From UBA1660 sp964462035 (GTDB lineage: Bacteria; Myxococcota_A; Polyangia; Polyangiales; Houyiibacteriaceae), in assembly GCA_964462035.1 (NCBI GenBank), contig CAYXAP010000027.1:1-64000 (forward strand): 64,000 nucleotides of DNA. The letters run 5' to 3'. Below the pieces are notes generated by a model. That model was not told where the DNA came from, made no database searches, and saw nothing but the letters and a program-made list of their open reading frames with translations. Position 1 is the stretch's first letter. Each line of letters starts with the position of its first letter. Below are positions 32,108-40,918 of the stretch, piece after piece. The translations under genes and the position numbers were made by a program.

Positions 32108-33837
32108 GCGAGCTCGCGCAGATGCTCTTCCCGGGCGAGATCCTGCTCTTCGGGGCGATGCTCGTGCCCTTCGTGAAGGGCAAGCTCCGCTCGGCGCTCG
32201 TGGTGCTCTTGCCGCTGCTGAGCCTCGGGCACCTGCTGATGCTCGAGCTCGGGCACGACGCGACGCTCTCGCTCGCTGGCTTCACGCTCCACATCGTCCG
32301 GGTGGACGCGCTCAGCCGGATCTTCGGCATCGTCTTCCACATCGCGGCAGTGCTCTGCTGCATCTACGCGCTGCACGTGAAGAAGGCGCTCGAGCACGTG
32401 GCCACGTTGGTCTACGCGGGCTCGGCGATCGCGGCGACCTTCGCGGGCGATCTGATCAGCCTCTTCGTCTTCTGGGAGCTCACCGCGCTCAGCAGCGTCT
32501 TCCTGATCTGGGCCCGCGGCTTCGACGAACCCGAGCGGCGGGAGCGCGCCTACAAGGTCGGCATGCGCTACCTGATCGTGCAGGTCGGGTCGGGCGTGCT
32601 GCTCTTGATGGGCATCCTGCTGCACCTCTCGGACACCGGCAGCTACGGCTTCGACCGGATGGCGCTCGACGCCTCCCGCGGGGCGCCCTTCATCTTCGTC
32701 GCCTTCGGCATCAAGGCCGCCTTCCCGCTGCTGCACAACTGGGTGCAGGACGCCTACCCCGAGGCCACCGTCAGCGGCACGGTCGTGCTCGCGAGCTTCA
32801 CGACCAAGCTCGCCATCTACGCCCTGGCGCGCGGCTTCGCGGGCACCGAGCTGCTCATCCCGATCGGCGCGGTGATGACCGCTTTCCCGATCTTCTACGC
32901 CGTCCTCGAGAACGACCTGCGGCGGGTGCTGGCCTACTCGCTGAACAACCAGCTCGGCTACATGGTCGTCGGCATCGGTGTCGGCACCGAGCTCGCGCTC
33001 AACGGCGCCGCTGCCCACGCTTTCGCGCACATCCTCTACAAAGGCCTGCTCCTGATGAGCATGGGCGCGGTCCTCTACCGCACCGGCACCGTCGAAGCCT
33101 CGAAGCTCGGCGGGCTTCACAAGTCGATGCCGCTGACCACGATCTTCTGCGTGATCGGCGCCCTCTCCATCAGCGCCTTCCCCGGGCTGAGCGGCTTCGT
33201 CACCAAGTCGATGATCGTGAGCTCGGTCGGCGAGATGCACCTGCCGATCATCTTCGGCGCGCTCCTCTTCGCCTCGGCCGGCGTCTGCGACCACTCGGGC
33301 ATCAAGGTGCCCTTCTTCGCCTTCTTCGCCCACGACCAGGGCTGGAAGGTGAAGGAGGCCCCCAAGCACATGCTGGTCGCGATGGGCATCGCCGCGGCGC
33401 TCTGCATCGGCATCGGCGTGTTCCCGGGCCTGCTCTACGAGTACCTGCCTTTCCCCGAGGTCGCCGCCGAGTACCACGCCTACGAAGCCACCCACGTGCT
33501 CACGATGCTCGAGCTGCTGATGTTTGCGGGGCTGGCCTTCGTCGTCCTGATGAAGCTCGGGGTGTACCCGCCGGAGCTACCGGCGGTGAACGTCGATTCG
33601 GACTGGGTCTATCGGAAGGCCGCGCCGGAGGTCGTGCGGGATGGCTACTCGCTGGCCTCCTACGCCCGCCTCAAGGTCTGGAACGCCATGCTGCTGGTCC
33701 GCAGCGCGTTCCTCCGACTCCTCTCGGTCCACCACCAGCCGCCTCGAGGGACCCTCGGCGAGCCCTGGAGCCCCAGCGCGACGACCCTCTGGGCGGCATT
33801 GCTGCTGGGCTTCATGCTGCTGGTGCACTACGCATAG
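32104..33837 (+). CDS. Third NuoL/MnhD-like antiporter subunit (577 aa)
   Basis: A third proton-pumping-type subunit. The TM5 Glu is in LFVFWELTALSSVFLI, the TM7 Lys in FGIKAAFPLLHNWVQDAYPEA, and the later Lys in SFTTKLAIYALARG; AYSLNNQLGYMVVGIG and GLSGFVTKSM are also present. It is longer than the other two, with a C-terminal extension of about 60 aa before a last TM helix (LWAALLLGFMLLVHYA). It may take the place of the missing MnhA N-terminal half. It starts by ATGA overlap and is the last antiporter gene. Confidence 0.9.
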   Translation: MSELAQMLFPGEILLFGAMLVPFVKGKLRSALVVLLPLLSLGHLLMLELGHDATLSLAGFTLHIVRVDALSRIFGIVFHIAAVLCCIYALHVKKALEHVATLVYAGSAIAATFAGDLISLFVFWELTALSSVFLIWARGFDEPERRERAYKVGMRYLIVQVGSGVLLLMGILLHLSDTGSYGFDRMALDASRGAPFIFVAFGIKAAFPLLHNWVQDAYPEATVSGTVVLASFTTKLAIYALARGFAGTELLIPIGAVMTAFPIFYAVLENDLRRVLAYSLNNQLGYMVVGIGVGTELALNGAAAHAFAHILYKGLLLMSMGAVLYRTGTVEASKLGGLHKSMPLTTIFCVIGALSISAFPGLSGFVTKSMIVSSVGEMHLPIIFGALLFASAGVCDHSGIKVPFFAFFAHDQGWKVKEAPKHMLVAMGIAAALCIGIGVFPGLLYEYLPFPEVAAEYHAYEATHVLTMLELLMFAGLAFVVLMKLGVYPPELPAVNVDSDWVYRKAAPEVVRDGYSLASYARLKVWNAMLLVRSAFLRLLSVHHQPPRGTLGEPWSPSATTLWAALLLGFMLLVHYA

Positions 33838-33840
33838 CGC

Positions 33841-34911
33841 GTGGGAGGTGTGTCTCGGATCGGTGCCACGTGCGCCGTACTGGTGGCGTGTGGTGGAACG
33901 CAGGCGGAGCCGACCCCGGTCGGCGCGTCCGGCGAGCCGAGCGAGCTCGTCGCAGTCACCGACTCGAGCCTCCGCGCCACCGTCGAGCGCTGCGAGCCGC
34001 TCGTCTACGCCGAGCCGGCCCCGGCCGACCACCCGGACCGTGGGCCCCACGTCCGCGCGGCCTCGGGGCTGGCCCGTCTCGGCGATGGCCTGCTGATCGC
34101 TCAGGACGACATGAGCGTGCTGGCGATCCGCCACGCGGATGGCCGCCTCTCGACCCGTGCCCTGCCCGCCCGCGACGGGCACCACAGCTTCGACGCCGAG
34201 CTGGGGAACGTGCACCGCAAGCCCGACCTCGAGGCCTGCGCCTCCCTCCCGGACGGCCGGGTCCTCTGCTTCGGCTCCGGGACCATGGCCGATCGGTCCT
34301 GGATCGCGATCGTCGACTCGGAGCTCGAGGTCACGTGGATCGACGCCGAGCCCTTCTACGCCAGCCTCCGGGTCCGCTCGTTCTGCGGACCCGAGCTGAA
34401 CCTCGAAGGTGCCGTGGTGGTCGGAGACCGGCTCCGGCTCTTCCACCGCGGCAATGGGGCAGGAGCCCACCGCCACTCGGCCTATGCCGATCTCGGTCTG
34501 GCGGCGTTCCAGGCCTGGCTCGAGGCGGATGGAGTGCTCCCCGAGCCGATCGCCATGCGGCCCGTGAATCTCGGCAGTGAGGACGGCGTCGCGTACGGCT
34601 TCACGGGGGCCACGGCCACTTCGGACCGGACGATCGTCTTCCTGGCCGGGGCCGAGGCCTCGCCCAGCGTGATGGCCGACGGCCGGGTCGTCGGGGTCAG
34701 GATCGGGGTGATGGACGAGGAAGGCGTGAGAATCACGACGATCGAGGACGCCGAGGGGGAGCGCTCCACGATCAAGATCGAGGGGCTGGTGCTCGATTCG
34801 AGCCGGCCCGGGACGGCCTGGGCAGTCACCGACGTGGACGCGACCGACACCCCGGCGAAGCTCTGCGAAATCCGCCTCAGCGGTCCCTGGATGGGGGCTG
34901 GCGCGTCGTGA
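33841..34911 (+). CDS. Lipoprotein of unknown function, possibly propeller-like (356 aa)
   Basis: A short lipoprotein signal with lipobox LVAC (Cys17), then an Ala/Pro-rich stretch. The mature domain has repeated short strands with DGLLIAQDDMSVLAI, DGRVLCFGSGTMADRSWIAIVD and GEDRLRLFHRGN-like turns, resembling secreted beta-propeller or esterase-like-phytase (DUF6929-type) proteins; this is inference. The GTG at 33841 lies four bases after the antiporter stop, so it is probably read from the same transcript; an alternative GTG at 33850 is possible. Confidence 0.65.
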   Translation: MGGVSRIGATCAVLVACGGTQAEPTPVGASGEPSELVAVTDSSLRATVERCEPLVYAEPAPADHPDRGPHVRAASGLARLGDGLLIAQDDMSVLAIRHADGRLSTRALPARDGHHSFDAELGNVHRKPDLEACASLPDGRVLCFGSGTMADRSWIAIVDSELEVTWIDAEPFYASLRVRSFCGPELNLEGAVVVGDRLRLFHRGNGAGAHRHSAYADLGLAAFQAWLEADGVLPEPIAMRPVNLGSEDGVAYGFTGATATSDRTIVFLAGAEASPSVMADGRVVGVRIGVMDEEGVRITTIEDAEGERSTIKIEGLVLDSSRPGTAWAVTDVDATDTPAKLCEIRLSGPWMGAGAS

Positions 34912-35086
34912 GGCCCTCGCCGCTGAGTGAAACGTGTTTCGGGGCGAGCGACGGTGCCTCACGCCGGCCGTTCGCCTCAGGGGCGCCATGTGATAGACAG
35001 GGCCACCTCGATCCCTCGATTCGGACCCCCGAAGGGTCCGCAGGGGCGGGTGAATCGGGCCAGAGAGCCCTCGAACGGACGACGAC

Positions 35087-37771
35087 TTGCTGAACTGGAT
35101 TGCGCGGGTGGTGACGACGAGGAGGGCGCTCGTGCTGAGCGTTCTCGTCCTCGTGACAGCTGGGCTCGGCTCCCAGATCCCGAACATCCAGGTCGATCCT
35201 TCGGTCGAGAACCTGATCGCCTCCTTCGAGGGGGATGAGGCCTCGGTCGCCGAACGCTTCGAAGAGGACTTCGGCGACACGGATCGGGTGATGCTGGTCC
35301 TCGTCGAATCGGACGACGGCGTGCTCCAGCGTGAGCCGCTGCAGTACATGGACGAGATCGTCCGGGAGCTGGAGCGCCAGTCCTGGATCGACCAGGTCGT
35401 GAGCCTCACGCGGACCCCCCTGCCCCGCCGCTTGGCGGAGGAAGAGCCCGAGGAATCGGGCGGCGGCGGCTTCGACGACCTCGAGGACGAGCTGGACTTC
35501 GACGACCTCGAGGACGATCTCGAAGGCGAGCCCGAGCTCGACGACGAGCCCGAGGACCTGGACGACCTCGAAGGCGAGGACGAGGGCGAGCCGGAAGAGG
35601 CCGGCGGCCTCGACGATCTCGAAGCGGAGCTCGAGGGCGAAGAAGAAGAGGCGATCGACTCCGATCTCCAGGCGGTGGTGATCGACGCCCTGGTCTCGGT
35701 GGTCGAGGCCGATCCGGAGCGCTTCCCGGGCGGCTTCCGCGAGCTCGGACCCCGCCTGCAGCGCGAGGTGAAGGTCGACGCCATCGCCGAGGGCGACGAG
35801 ATCACCGAAGCCGACGTCGAAGAGCTCCGCCAGAGCCTGGCGCAGTCGCCGATGATCCGTGGCCGCCTCCTCTCCGAGGACGGCACGCTCGCCGTGGCCG
35901 CGCTCTTCCTGAAGCCGGCCGAGAGCCGGGAGATGCGCGAGCAGGTCGAGGATCTGCGGACCTACCTCGAGGGCCACCCGGCGCCGATGGGCGTGAAGTG
36001 GCACCTCGGCGGCCTGCCCTACCTGCGCACCTCGATCGTCGAGAACATCCGCGCCGACCAGCTGGTGCTGGTCCCGATGACGTTGGTCGTCTGCATGCTC
36101 CTGCTGGGCATCGCCCTGCGCTGGCTGCCCGGCGTGATCCTGCCGATCGCCGCCGTGGGCATCACGGCGGTGATGACGGTGGGCGGCATGGCCGTGGCCG
36201 GCGAGCCCTTCAACGTCCTCAACAACATCATACCGACGTTACTGATCATCATCGGCATCAGTGACTCGATCCATCTCATCGCGCGCTACCGCGAGGAGCT
36301 CGATCGCGAGAACGCCGCGGACGACGCCAGCAAGGACCAACGGCACTGGGCCGGTCGCGCGACCGTGCGCACCATGGCCGTGGCCTGCCTGCTCACCTCG
36401 GTGACCACCGCCGTCGGTCTGGCCTCGCTGATCGTCAGCAAGACCGTGATGCTCCGCCACTTCGGCGTGACCTCGGCCCTCGGCGTGATGATCGCCTACG
36501 TCGTCACGATCACCTTCCTCCCGGCGGTGCTCACGTGGGTGAAGGCGCCGACCAAGAAGGAGCGCCGAAGCGGGGCGATCCTCGAGCTCTCGATCATGCG
36601 GATGACCGCGTGGGTGTTGCGGCGCCCGTGGCAGATCCTCGGGATCACCGCGCTCCTGCTCGGGCTCTGCGGCTTCGCCGCGACGAACCTCGTGGTGGAC
36701 CACGCGCTCCTCGACCAGTTCGACGAGGAAGACCCGGTCTACCAGACGACCCGCCTGCTCGAGGACAAGCTCGGCGGCGTGCGACCGCTCGAGGTCAGCC
36801 TGCGCTCCGATCGGGAGCTCCGCTTCGAGGACCCGGAGGTCCTGGCGGCCATCGACGACGTCGCGGAGTGGGCCCGTTCGCAAGAAGAGGTCCTCGGCAC
36901 CATGAGCCAGACCGACATCATGCGGCAGACGCTGCGCATGCTCTCGCCCGAGGGTGCCCCCGAGGTGCCGCGACAGTTTGGCAGCCAGGAGATGGTCCAC
37001 GCGCTCGGCGAGCTACTGCAGGCCAAGGAAGACGATCGCGGCGACCCACTCCAATCGTGGGTCACCGACGACCGCCAGCACATGCGCTTCGAGGTGAAGG
37101 TTCGGGACGTCGGCGCGCAGGCCACGATGAGATTCATCGACCGGCTCGACGAGCGACTCGCCGAAGCGCTGCCGGACGACGTCGACGTGGCGTACACCGG
37201 TGAGGCATACGACGGATCGGTCGGCATGGACGCGGTCGTGGGCGACCTGCTCGGCTCGCTGCTGACCGCGGTCGGCATCATCTTCCTGCTGCTGGCCCTG
37301 CTCTTCCGAAGCATCCGCCTCGGGCTCCTCAGCATCCCGCCCAACATCATCCCGCTCGTCTTCACCATGGCCTACATGGTGGCGCGAGGGATCCCGCTCA
37401 ATGCAGCGACCGTGATCATTTTCTCGATCAGCCTCGGTCTGGCCGTCGATGGCACGATCCACGTGCTCGCCCGCTTCCGGGAAGAAACGCGAGAACGCGG
37501 GCTCCGCGCACACCCGGCACTGATCCGCGCGGCGCGCGGTACGGGACGCGCCATCGTCATTTCCTGCGTGACGCTGATGGCCGGCTTCGCGGTACTGCTC
37601 TTCAGCAGCTTCGTGCCGGTGCGCCGCTTCGGCGAGCTCATCGCCGTGACGGTGGGCGCGACCCTCTTCGCGACGCTGGTGGTGCAGCCGGCGCTACTTC
37701 AGATCGCAGGCGTCAGCCGGCGCAGCGAGAAGAAGGCGAAGAAGGCCGCCCCCGCGAAGTCGAAGAGCTGA
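35087..37771 (+). CDS. RND/MMPL-family transporter with acidic periplasmic insert (894 aa)
   Basis: A single-gene RND-type exporter in the MMPL/HpnN-like branch, with two six-TM halves. TM1 is near 12-28. The second helix cluster carries GISDSIHLIARYREEL, and the second half has FSISLGLAVDGTIHVLARFREE with the equivalent Asp. These Asp residues belong to the proton relay of the family. Between residues 118 and 192 is a highly acidic, Leu-Asp-Asp-Leu-Glu-type insert not usual for RND proteins. The C-terminus is Lys-rich. The start is TTG at 35087 (MLNWIARVV); no better codon precedes TM1. The substrate may be a lipid or hydrophobic compound, but nothing here decides it. Confidence 0.88.
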   Translation: MLNWIARVVTTRRALVLSVLVLVTAGLGSQIPNIQVDPSVENLIASFEGDEASVAERFEEDFGDTDRVMLVLVESDDGVLQREPLQYMDEIVRELERQSWIDQVVSLTRTPLPRRLAEEEPEESGGGGFDDLEDELDFDDLEDDLEGEPELDDEPEDLDDLEGEDEGEPEEAGGLDDLEAELEGEEEEAIDSDLQAVVIDALVSVVEADPERFPGGFRELGPRLQREVKVDAIAEGDEITEADVEELRQSLAQSPMIRGRLLSEDGTLAVAALFLKPAESREMREQVEDLRTYLEGHPAPMGVKWHLGGLPYLRTSIVENIRADQLVLVPMTLVVCMLLLGIALRWLPGVILPIAAVGITAVMTVGGMAVAGEPFNVLNNIIPTLLIIIGISDSIHLIARYREELDRENAADDASKDQRHWAGRATVRTMAVACLLTSVTTAVGLASLIVSKTVMLRHFGVTSALGVMIAYVVTITFLPAVLTWVKAPTKKERRSGAILELSIMRMTAWVLRRPWQILGITALLLGLCGFAATNLVVDHALLDQFDEEDPVYQTTRLLEDKLGGVRPLEVSLRSDRELRFEDPEVLAAIDDVAEWARSQEEVLGTMSQTDIMRQTLRMLSPEGAPEVPRQFGSQEMVHALGELLQAKEDDRGDPLQSWVTDDRQHMRFEVKVRDVGAQATMRFIDRLDERLAEALPDDVDVAYTGEAYDGSVGMDAVVGDLLGSLLTAVGIIFLLLALLFRSIRLGLLSIPPNIIPLVFTMAYMVARGIPLNAATVIIFSISLGLAVDGTIHVLARFREETRERGLRAHPALIRAARGTGRAIVISCVTLMAGFAVLLFSSFVPVRRFGELIAVTVGATLFATLVVQPALLQIAGVSRRSEKKAKKAAPAKSKS

Positions 37772-37793
37772 TTCCAGAGAACGGTCGTGCTCC

Positions 37794-39590
37794 CTACCGT
37801 CCGCGCCGTCGTGCACGCCCTCCGGCGGGGCGCCGGAGCACGAGGAGGAACAGGAGCGGGATCGCATCCGCTCCCGACCCCGCCGAGCCCGTGGCGCACG
37901 AGCAGCCGCCTCCGACCGAGCCGCTGCCGCCATCGATCGGGGCGGAGACACCTCCGTCACCGTCGGGGCGCTCCGCCCCTGCGTCGGCGCCGCCCGCGTC
38001 CGGAACACCCGCGTCGCCGACGCCGGGGGGCGCTCGGCGACCGATTCGCGAGCCACAGGGCGAGTCGCCGGCTCGCAGCCGGAAGTCGCCTGCCTCCTCG
38101 TCGACGAAGAGCGCGAGTCGCTCCGCCTCGGTCAGGATGCGCTCGTCCTCGTCGAACTGCATCCCCGTGATGTCCGCCACCGGCTGCACGAAGTCGACGC
38201 GTGCGATGACCGGCGCCGTCTCGTAGCAGTTCTCGGTCAGCCGCATGCGGGGGTACTCCTCGGGCGCTTCCCGGACGTACGCCGGCACCTGCTCCCAGAA
38301 CGGGTGCGAGGGTCCCAGATCACCGATGAGGTACTCGCCCCGGATGCCCGGCCAACTGCCGCCTTCCCACCACGCGAACTGGTTGCGTGAGATGGCGACG
38401 GGCTCCTCGGTGTCGACGACCAGGTTGTCGTGGACGAACGAGCCCCAGCCCGCGCCGAACCCCAGCCCGCGCGGGGCCCTGACGACCGTGTTGGACGCGA
38501 CCTCCGAGTGAGCACCGTTGCCGGTCATCTTCAGGTAGGTCTGAAGGGGGCCGTCGGTCTGAGCGCGTCCCAGCCGAATGCCCGCGGCGGCCACGTCATG
38601 AATGATGTTGTCGCGCACGATCGTCTCGCGGAACGGCGAGAAGACACCGTAGTCCACGTCATGAATGACGTTGCTCAGAAACCAGTAGGGGCCGCGGGAG
38701 TTGTTCTTCAGACCCAGTCCGTAGTGGCAGTCGTGGACGTGATTGCCGACGACGTACACGTGACCGTCGGCGGGGAGGAGACTCGCTTCCCACTCGGCTC
38801 GGCTGGCGTCGTGCCCATCCGCGGGAACCGAGCTGTCGTAGCTGAGCCTGGTGACCGAGTAGTAGCAGCCACCGTTGACGCCGCCGCGGTCGAGCAGCGC
38901 ATCGGTCGCCTGATCGATGTTTCCGACGTGGTGCAGGTGGTTCCCGACCACGACGTTGTCGGCGACGCCACTGCTGGCCTGCATGACGATGAGGGCGTCG
39001 TTGTCGCTCCCGTCGGTGTCGGCATGGTGGAGATGGAGCTCGCGAAGGGTCACCCGGAAGCCATTCACCGAGAAGCCTCGCCGGTACATCCGCCGCATCT
39101 CGAAGCGCTCGAAGACCCACTCGGAGTGGGCGGCCACGAACGCAGACGAGCTCCAGTCGCCGCGGTTCTCGTAGTCGAAGTCCAGCACGGCCACCCCTCC
39201 CGCGGAGTAGGCCGCGGGCTCGGTCCGCATCACGATCGGCCGACCTGGTTCGCCGTCGTGGCGCGTGATCAAGCGGGAGCGCTCGTGCCCGAACGCGTCA
39301 CGGATCGCGCTCATCTCATAGACACCCGGAGCGAGGTGAATGGCCGTCCCGGCCTGGGCCTCGGCGACCACCTCGATCAGGTCCCGCCGCGGGCTCGCTT
39401 CCGAGCCGTCCCCGTCGACCCCGGGCAACGGCGCGACGTGCACGATCCGCTCGGGCGGCACGTCGACCCGGTCCGCCAAGAGACTCGCGACCAATGCCGC
39501 GTCCTCTGCCGTCGGGGTGTGCTCCGCTTGCGCCGCCGCGGTGAGAGGAGTGAGGGAGAGGAGGGAGAGGACGAGGGCAAGGAGCTTCAT
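37794..39590 (-). CDS. Secreted right-handed beta-helix protein with MYXO-CTERM-like tail (598 aa)
   Basis: Signal peptide (MKLLALVLSLLSLTPLTAAA, cleavage after AQA). The mature part has the rungs of a parallel beta-helix (IVRDNIIHDVAAAGIRLG, VASNTVVRAPRGLGFGAG, VVVGNHLHHVGN), the fold of polysaccharide lyases and carbohydrate epimerases. A Gly/Asp/Ala linker (DAGVPDAGGADAGA) follows. The end has a GCSC motif, a short hydrophobic segment (DAIPLLFLLVL) and an Arg-rich stop (RRPAGGRARRRGR), the layout of the MYXO-CTERM surface-sorting signal. It is convergent with the RND gene (22 bp apart). The activity may be binding or cleavage of a polysaccharide; no catalytic residues can be assigned. Confidence 0.8.
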   Translation of the reverse strand: MKLLALVLSLLSLTPLTAAAQAEHTPTAEDAALVASLLADRVDVPPERIVHVAPLPGVDGDGSEASPRRDLIEVVAEAQAGTAIHLAPGVYEMSAIRDAFGHERSRLITRHDGEPGRPIVMRTEPAAYSAGGVAVLDFDYENRGDWSSSAFVAAHSEWVFERFEMRRMYRRGFSVNGFRVTLRELHLHHADTDGSDNDALIVMQASSGVADNVVVGNHLHHVGNIDQATDALLDRGGVNGGCYYSVTRLSYDSSVPADGHDASRAEWEASLLPADGHVYVVGNHVHDCHYGLGLKNNSRGPYWFLSNVIHDVDYGVFSPFRETIVRDNIIHDVAAAGIRLGRAQTDGPLQTYLKMTGNGAHSEVASNTVVRAPRGLGFGAGWGSFVHDNLVVDTEEPVAISRNQFAWWEGGSWPGIRGEYLIGDLGPSHPFWEQVPAYVREAPEEYPRMRLTENCYETAPVIARVDFVQPVADITGMQFDEDERILTEAERLALFVDEEAGDFRLRAGDSPCGSRIGRRAPPGVGDAGVPDAGGADAGAERPDGDGGVSAPIDGGSGSVGGGCSCATGSAGSGADAIPLLFLLVLRRPAGGRARRRGR

Positions 39591-39645
39591 GAGCTCAGCC
39601 TACGGGCGGGGCCGCCCGCCGCGAGGCTCCGACGCTGATCTCTCC

Positions 39646-40860
39646 TTAGGTGGCCGCGGGGCACCTCTGTCGGCGACGGAGGAGGAGCAGGGCCCAGAGC
39701 GAGACGAGACCGACTGGAAGAGAGTCGCCCCGGCCCCCGGCAGCGCAGGCGCCGCTGGTCATCGTAGAACCGGCGCCCACCCGGCGGCCTCCGTCCGCGT
39801 CGCCGCTCGACGCGCCTCCGTCGTCCCCCGTGGGAGGACCGCCATCGGTCCGCCCGGGCGCCCCGCCATCTCCCCCCGGCTCGGGTCCCGGAGTGAGATC
39901 GCAGCCGATTCGCTCCGTGCTCACGACGAAATCGTCGAACGAGACGCGGTTGGGCCGGTCGGCATCCGAGCGCGCCACGTAGTGGCTCAGGTTCGCTCGA
40001 TTGAGGCCGAGCGCGCCCTCGTCCCGCCAGCGCATCTCGGTGACCCGGTGGGCGAGGCTGTCGTTCACCCAGAACGCCATCTCTCCATCCGACACGCCGG
40101 GGGTGTTGATCTGCATCATCATCTCGATGCAGACCCACTCGTCGCGTGGCATGAAGACCGGCCGCTCGGGCTCGAAGTGATTGCCCCAGCAGCATTCGGG
40201 CCCGCTCTCGCACGGCATGCCCTTGGCTGCGCAGCCTTCGCAGATGTCTGCGGCGTAGCTACCGCTGCAGTACCCGCCAGAGTCGCATCGCATCTCCGGA
40301 AAGTAGGTGTAGAAGAAGAGGCGCCGCTCGCGGTCGAAGTCGACGGTCGTTCCGGCATGGCGAAAGCCGTTCGGCCGGCATCCGGCGTTGCCGCTCCCTT
40401 CCCAGTAGGCGTCCGGCCGGGTGCCCCCGAGGCTCAAGAAGTGGTGCACGTACTCGTGGTCGGGGGCCAGCTTGACCCGGGTTCGCAGATAGAGCCGCTC
40501 GTGGTTGGTGAGGTCGCAGCCGGGGCGCCCTTCCCCGGCGCAGCTCCGAAACACGAGCTCGGCCCCCTGGTAGTCAGCGCCCGCCCCCGCGGGCATGTGC
40601 AGCCCGTGATTCCCGTCGAAGACGTGCTCCGGATCGTCGCTCAAGATCAATCGATCGGCGTCGTTGCGGCCATCCGAGCAGCCGATGCACTGGACGAAGC
40701 CCGACTCGGCGAACCATGCCTCCCACCCGGCGGCCGCGCCTTCGAAGTCCTCACACATGAGCCACTCCGGTCGGGGATCGCTGCAGTCGGCGAGCCCGGG
40801 CGTAGGCAGGGCCAACGGAAGGAGGGCTGCGAAGAACGGCCACGCGAGAGGAGAGCGCAT
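39646..40860 (-). CDS. Secreted jelly-roll-like (polysaccharide lyase/lectin-type) protein with sorting tail (404 aa)
   Basis: Signal peptide MRSPLAWPFFAALLPLALPTPGLA. The domain begins WLMCEDFEGAAAGWEAWF, then EHVFDGNHGLHMPAGAG, RLYLRTRVKLAPDHEYVHHFLSL and VSFDDFVVSTERIGC, the pattern of concanavalin-type jelly rolls seen in polysaccharide lyases and LamG domains. It is rich in Cys (CEGCAAKGMPCESGPECCWG). A DGG-rich linker leads to a Cys-containing, hydrophobic and Arg-ending tail (GACAAGG...GLVSLWALLLLRRRQR), again MYXO-CTERM-like. The ATG at 40860 has AAGGA upstream. It shares strand and export style with the beta-helix gene 55 bp downstream. Confidence 0.75.
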   Translation of the reverse strand: MRSPLAWPFFAALLPLALPTPGLADCSDPRPEWLMCEDFEGAAAGWEAWFAESGFVQCIGCSDGRNDADRLILSDDPEHVFDGNHGLHMPAGAGADYQGAELVFRSCAGEGRPGCDLTNHERLYLRTRVKLAPDHEYVHHFLSLGGTRPDAYWEGSGNAGCRPNGFRHAGTTVDFDRERRLFFYTYFPEMRCDSGGYCSGSYAADICEGCAAKGMPCESGPECCWGNHFEPERPVFMPRDEWVCIEMMMQINTPGVSDGEMAFWVNDSLAHRVTEMRWRDEGALGLNRANLSHYVARSDADRPNRVSFDDFVVSTERIGCDLTPGPEPGGDGGAPGRTDGGPPTGDDGGASSGDADGGRRVGAGSTMTSGACAAGGRGDSLPVGLVSLWALLLLRRRQRCPAAT

Positions 40861-40918
40861 GTCGTCCTTCGTAGGCGCGCGCGCCCCTCCACGTCGACCG
40901 ATTCGTCCTGAGGAGCGC

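Noticed and set aside
25591..33837. Membrane-bound hydrogenase or complex I
   Set aside because: No NiFe subunit, iron-sulfur subunit or NuoH-like gene is in the operon; only the antiporter half is present.
30144..34580. 1478-codon open frame through the antiporter operon
   Set aside because: It reads across the N gap, which has an arbitrary length, and is Arg/Pro-rich shadow of the D-subunit genes on both sides.
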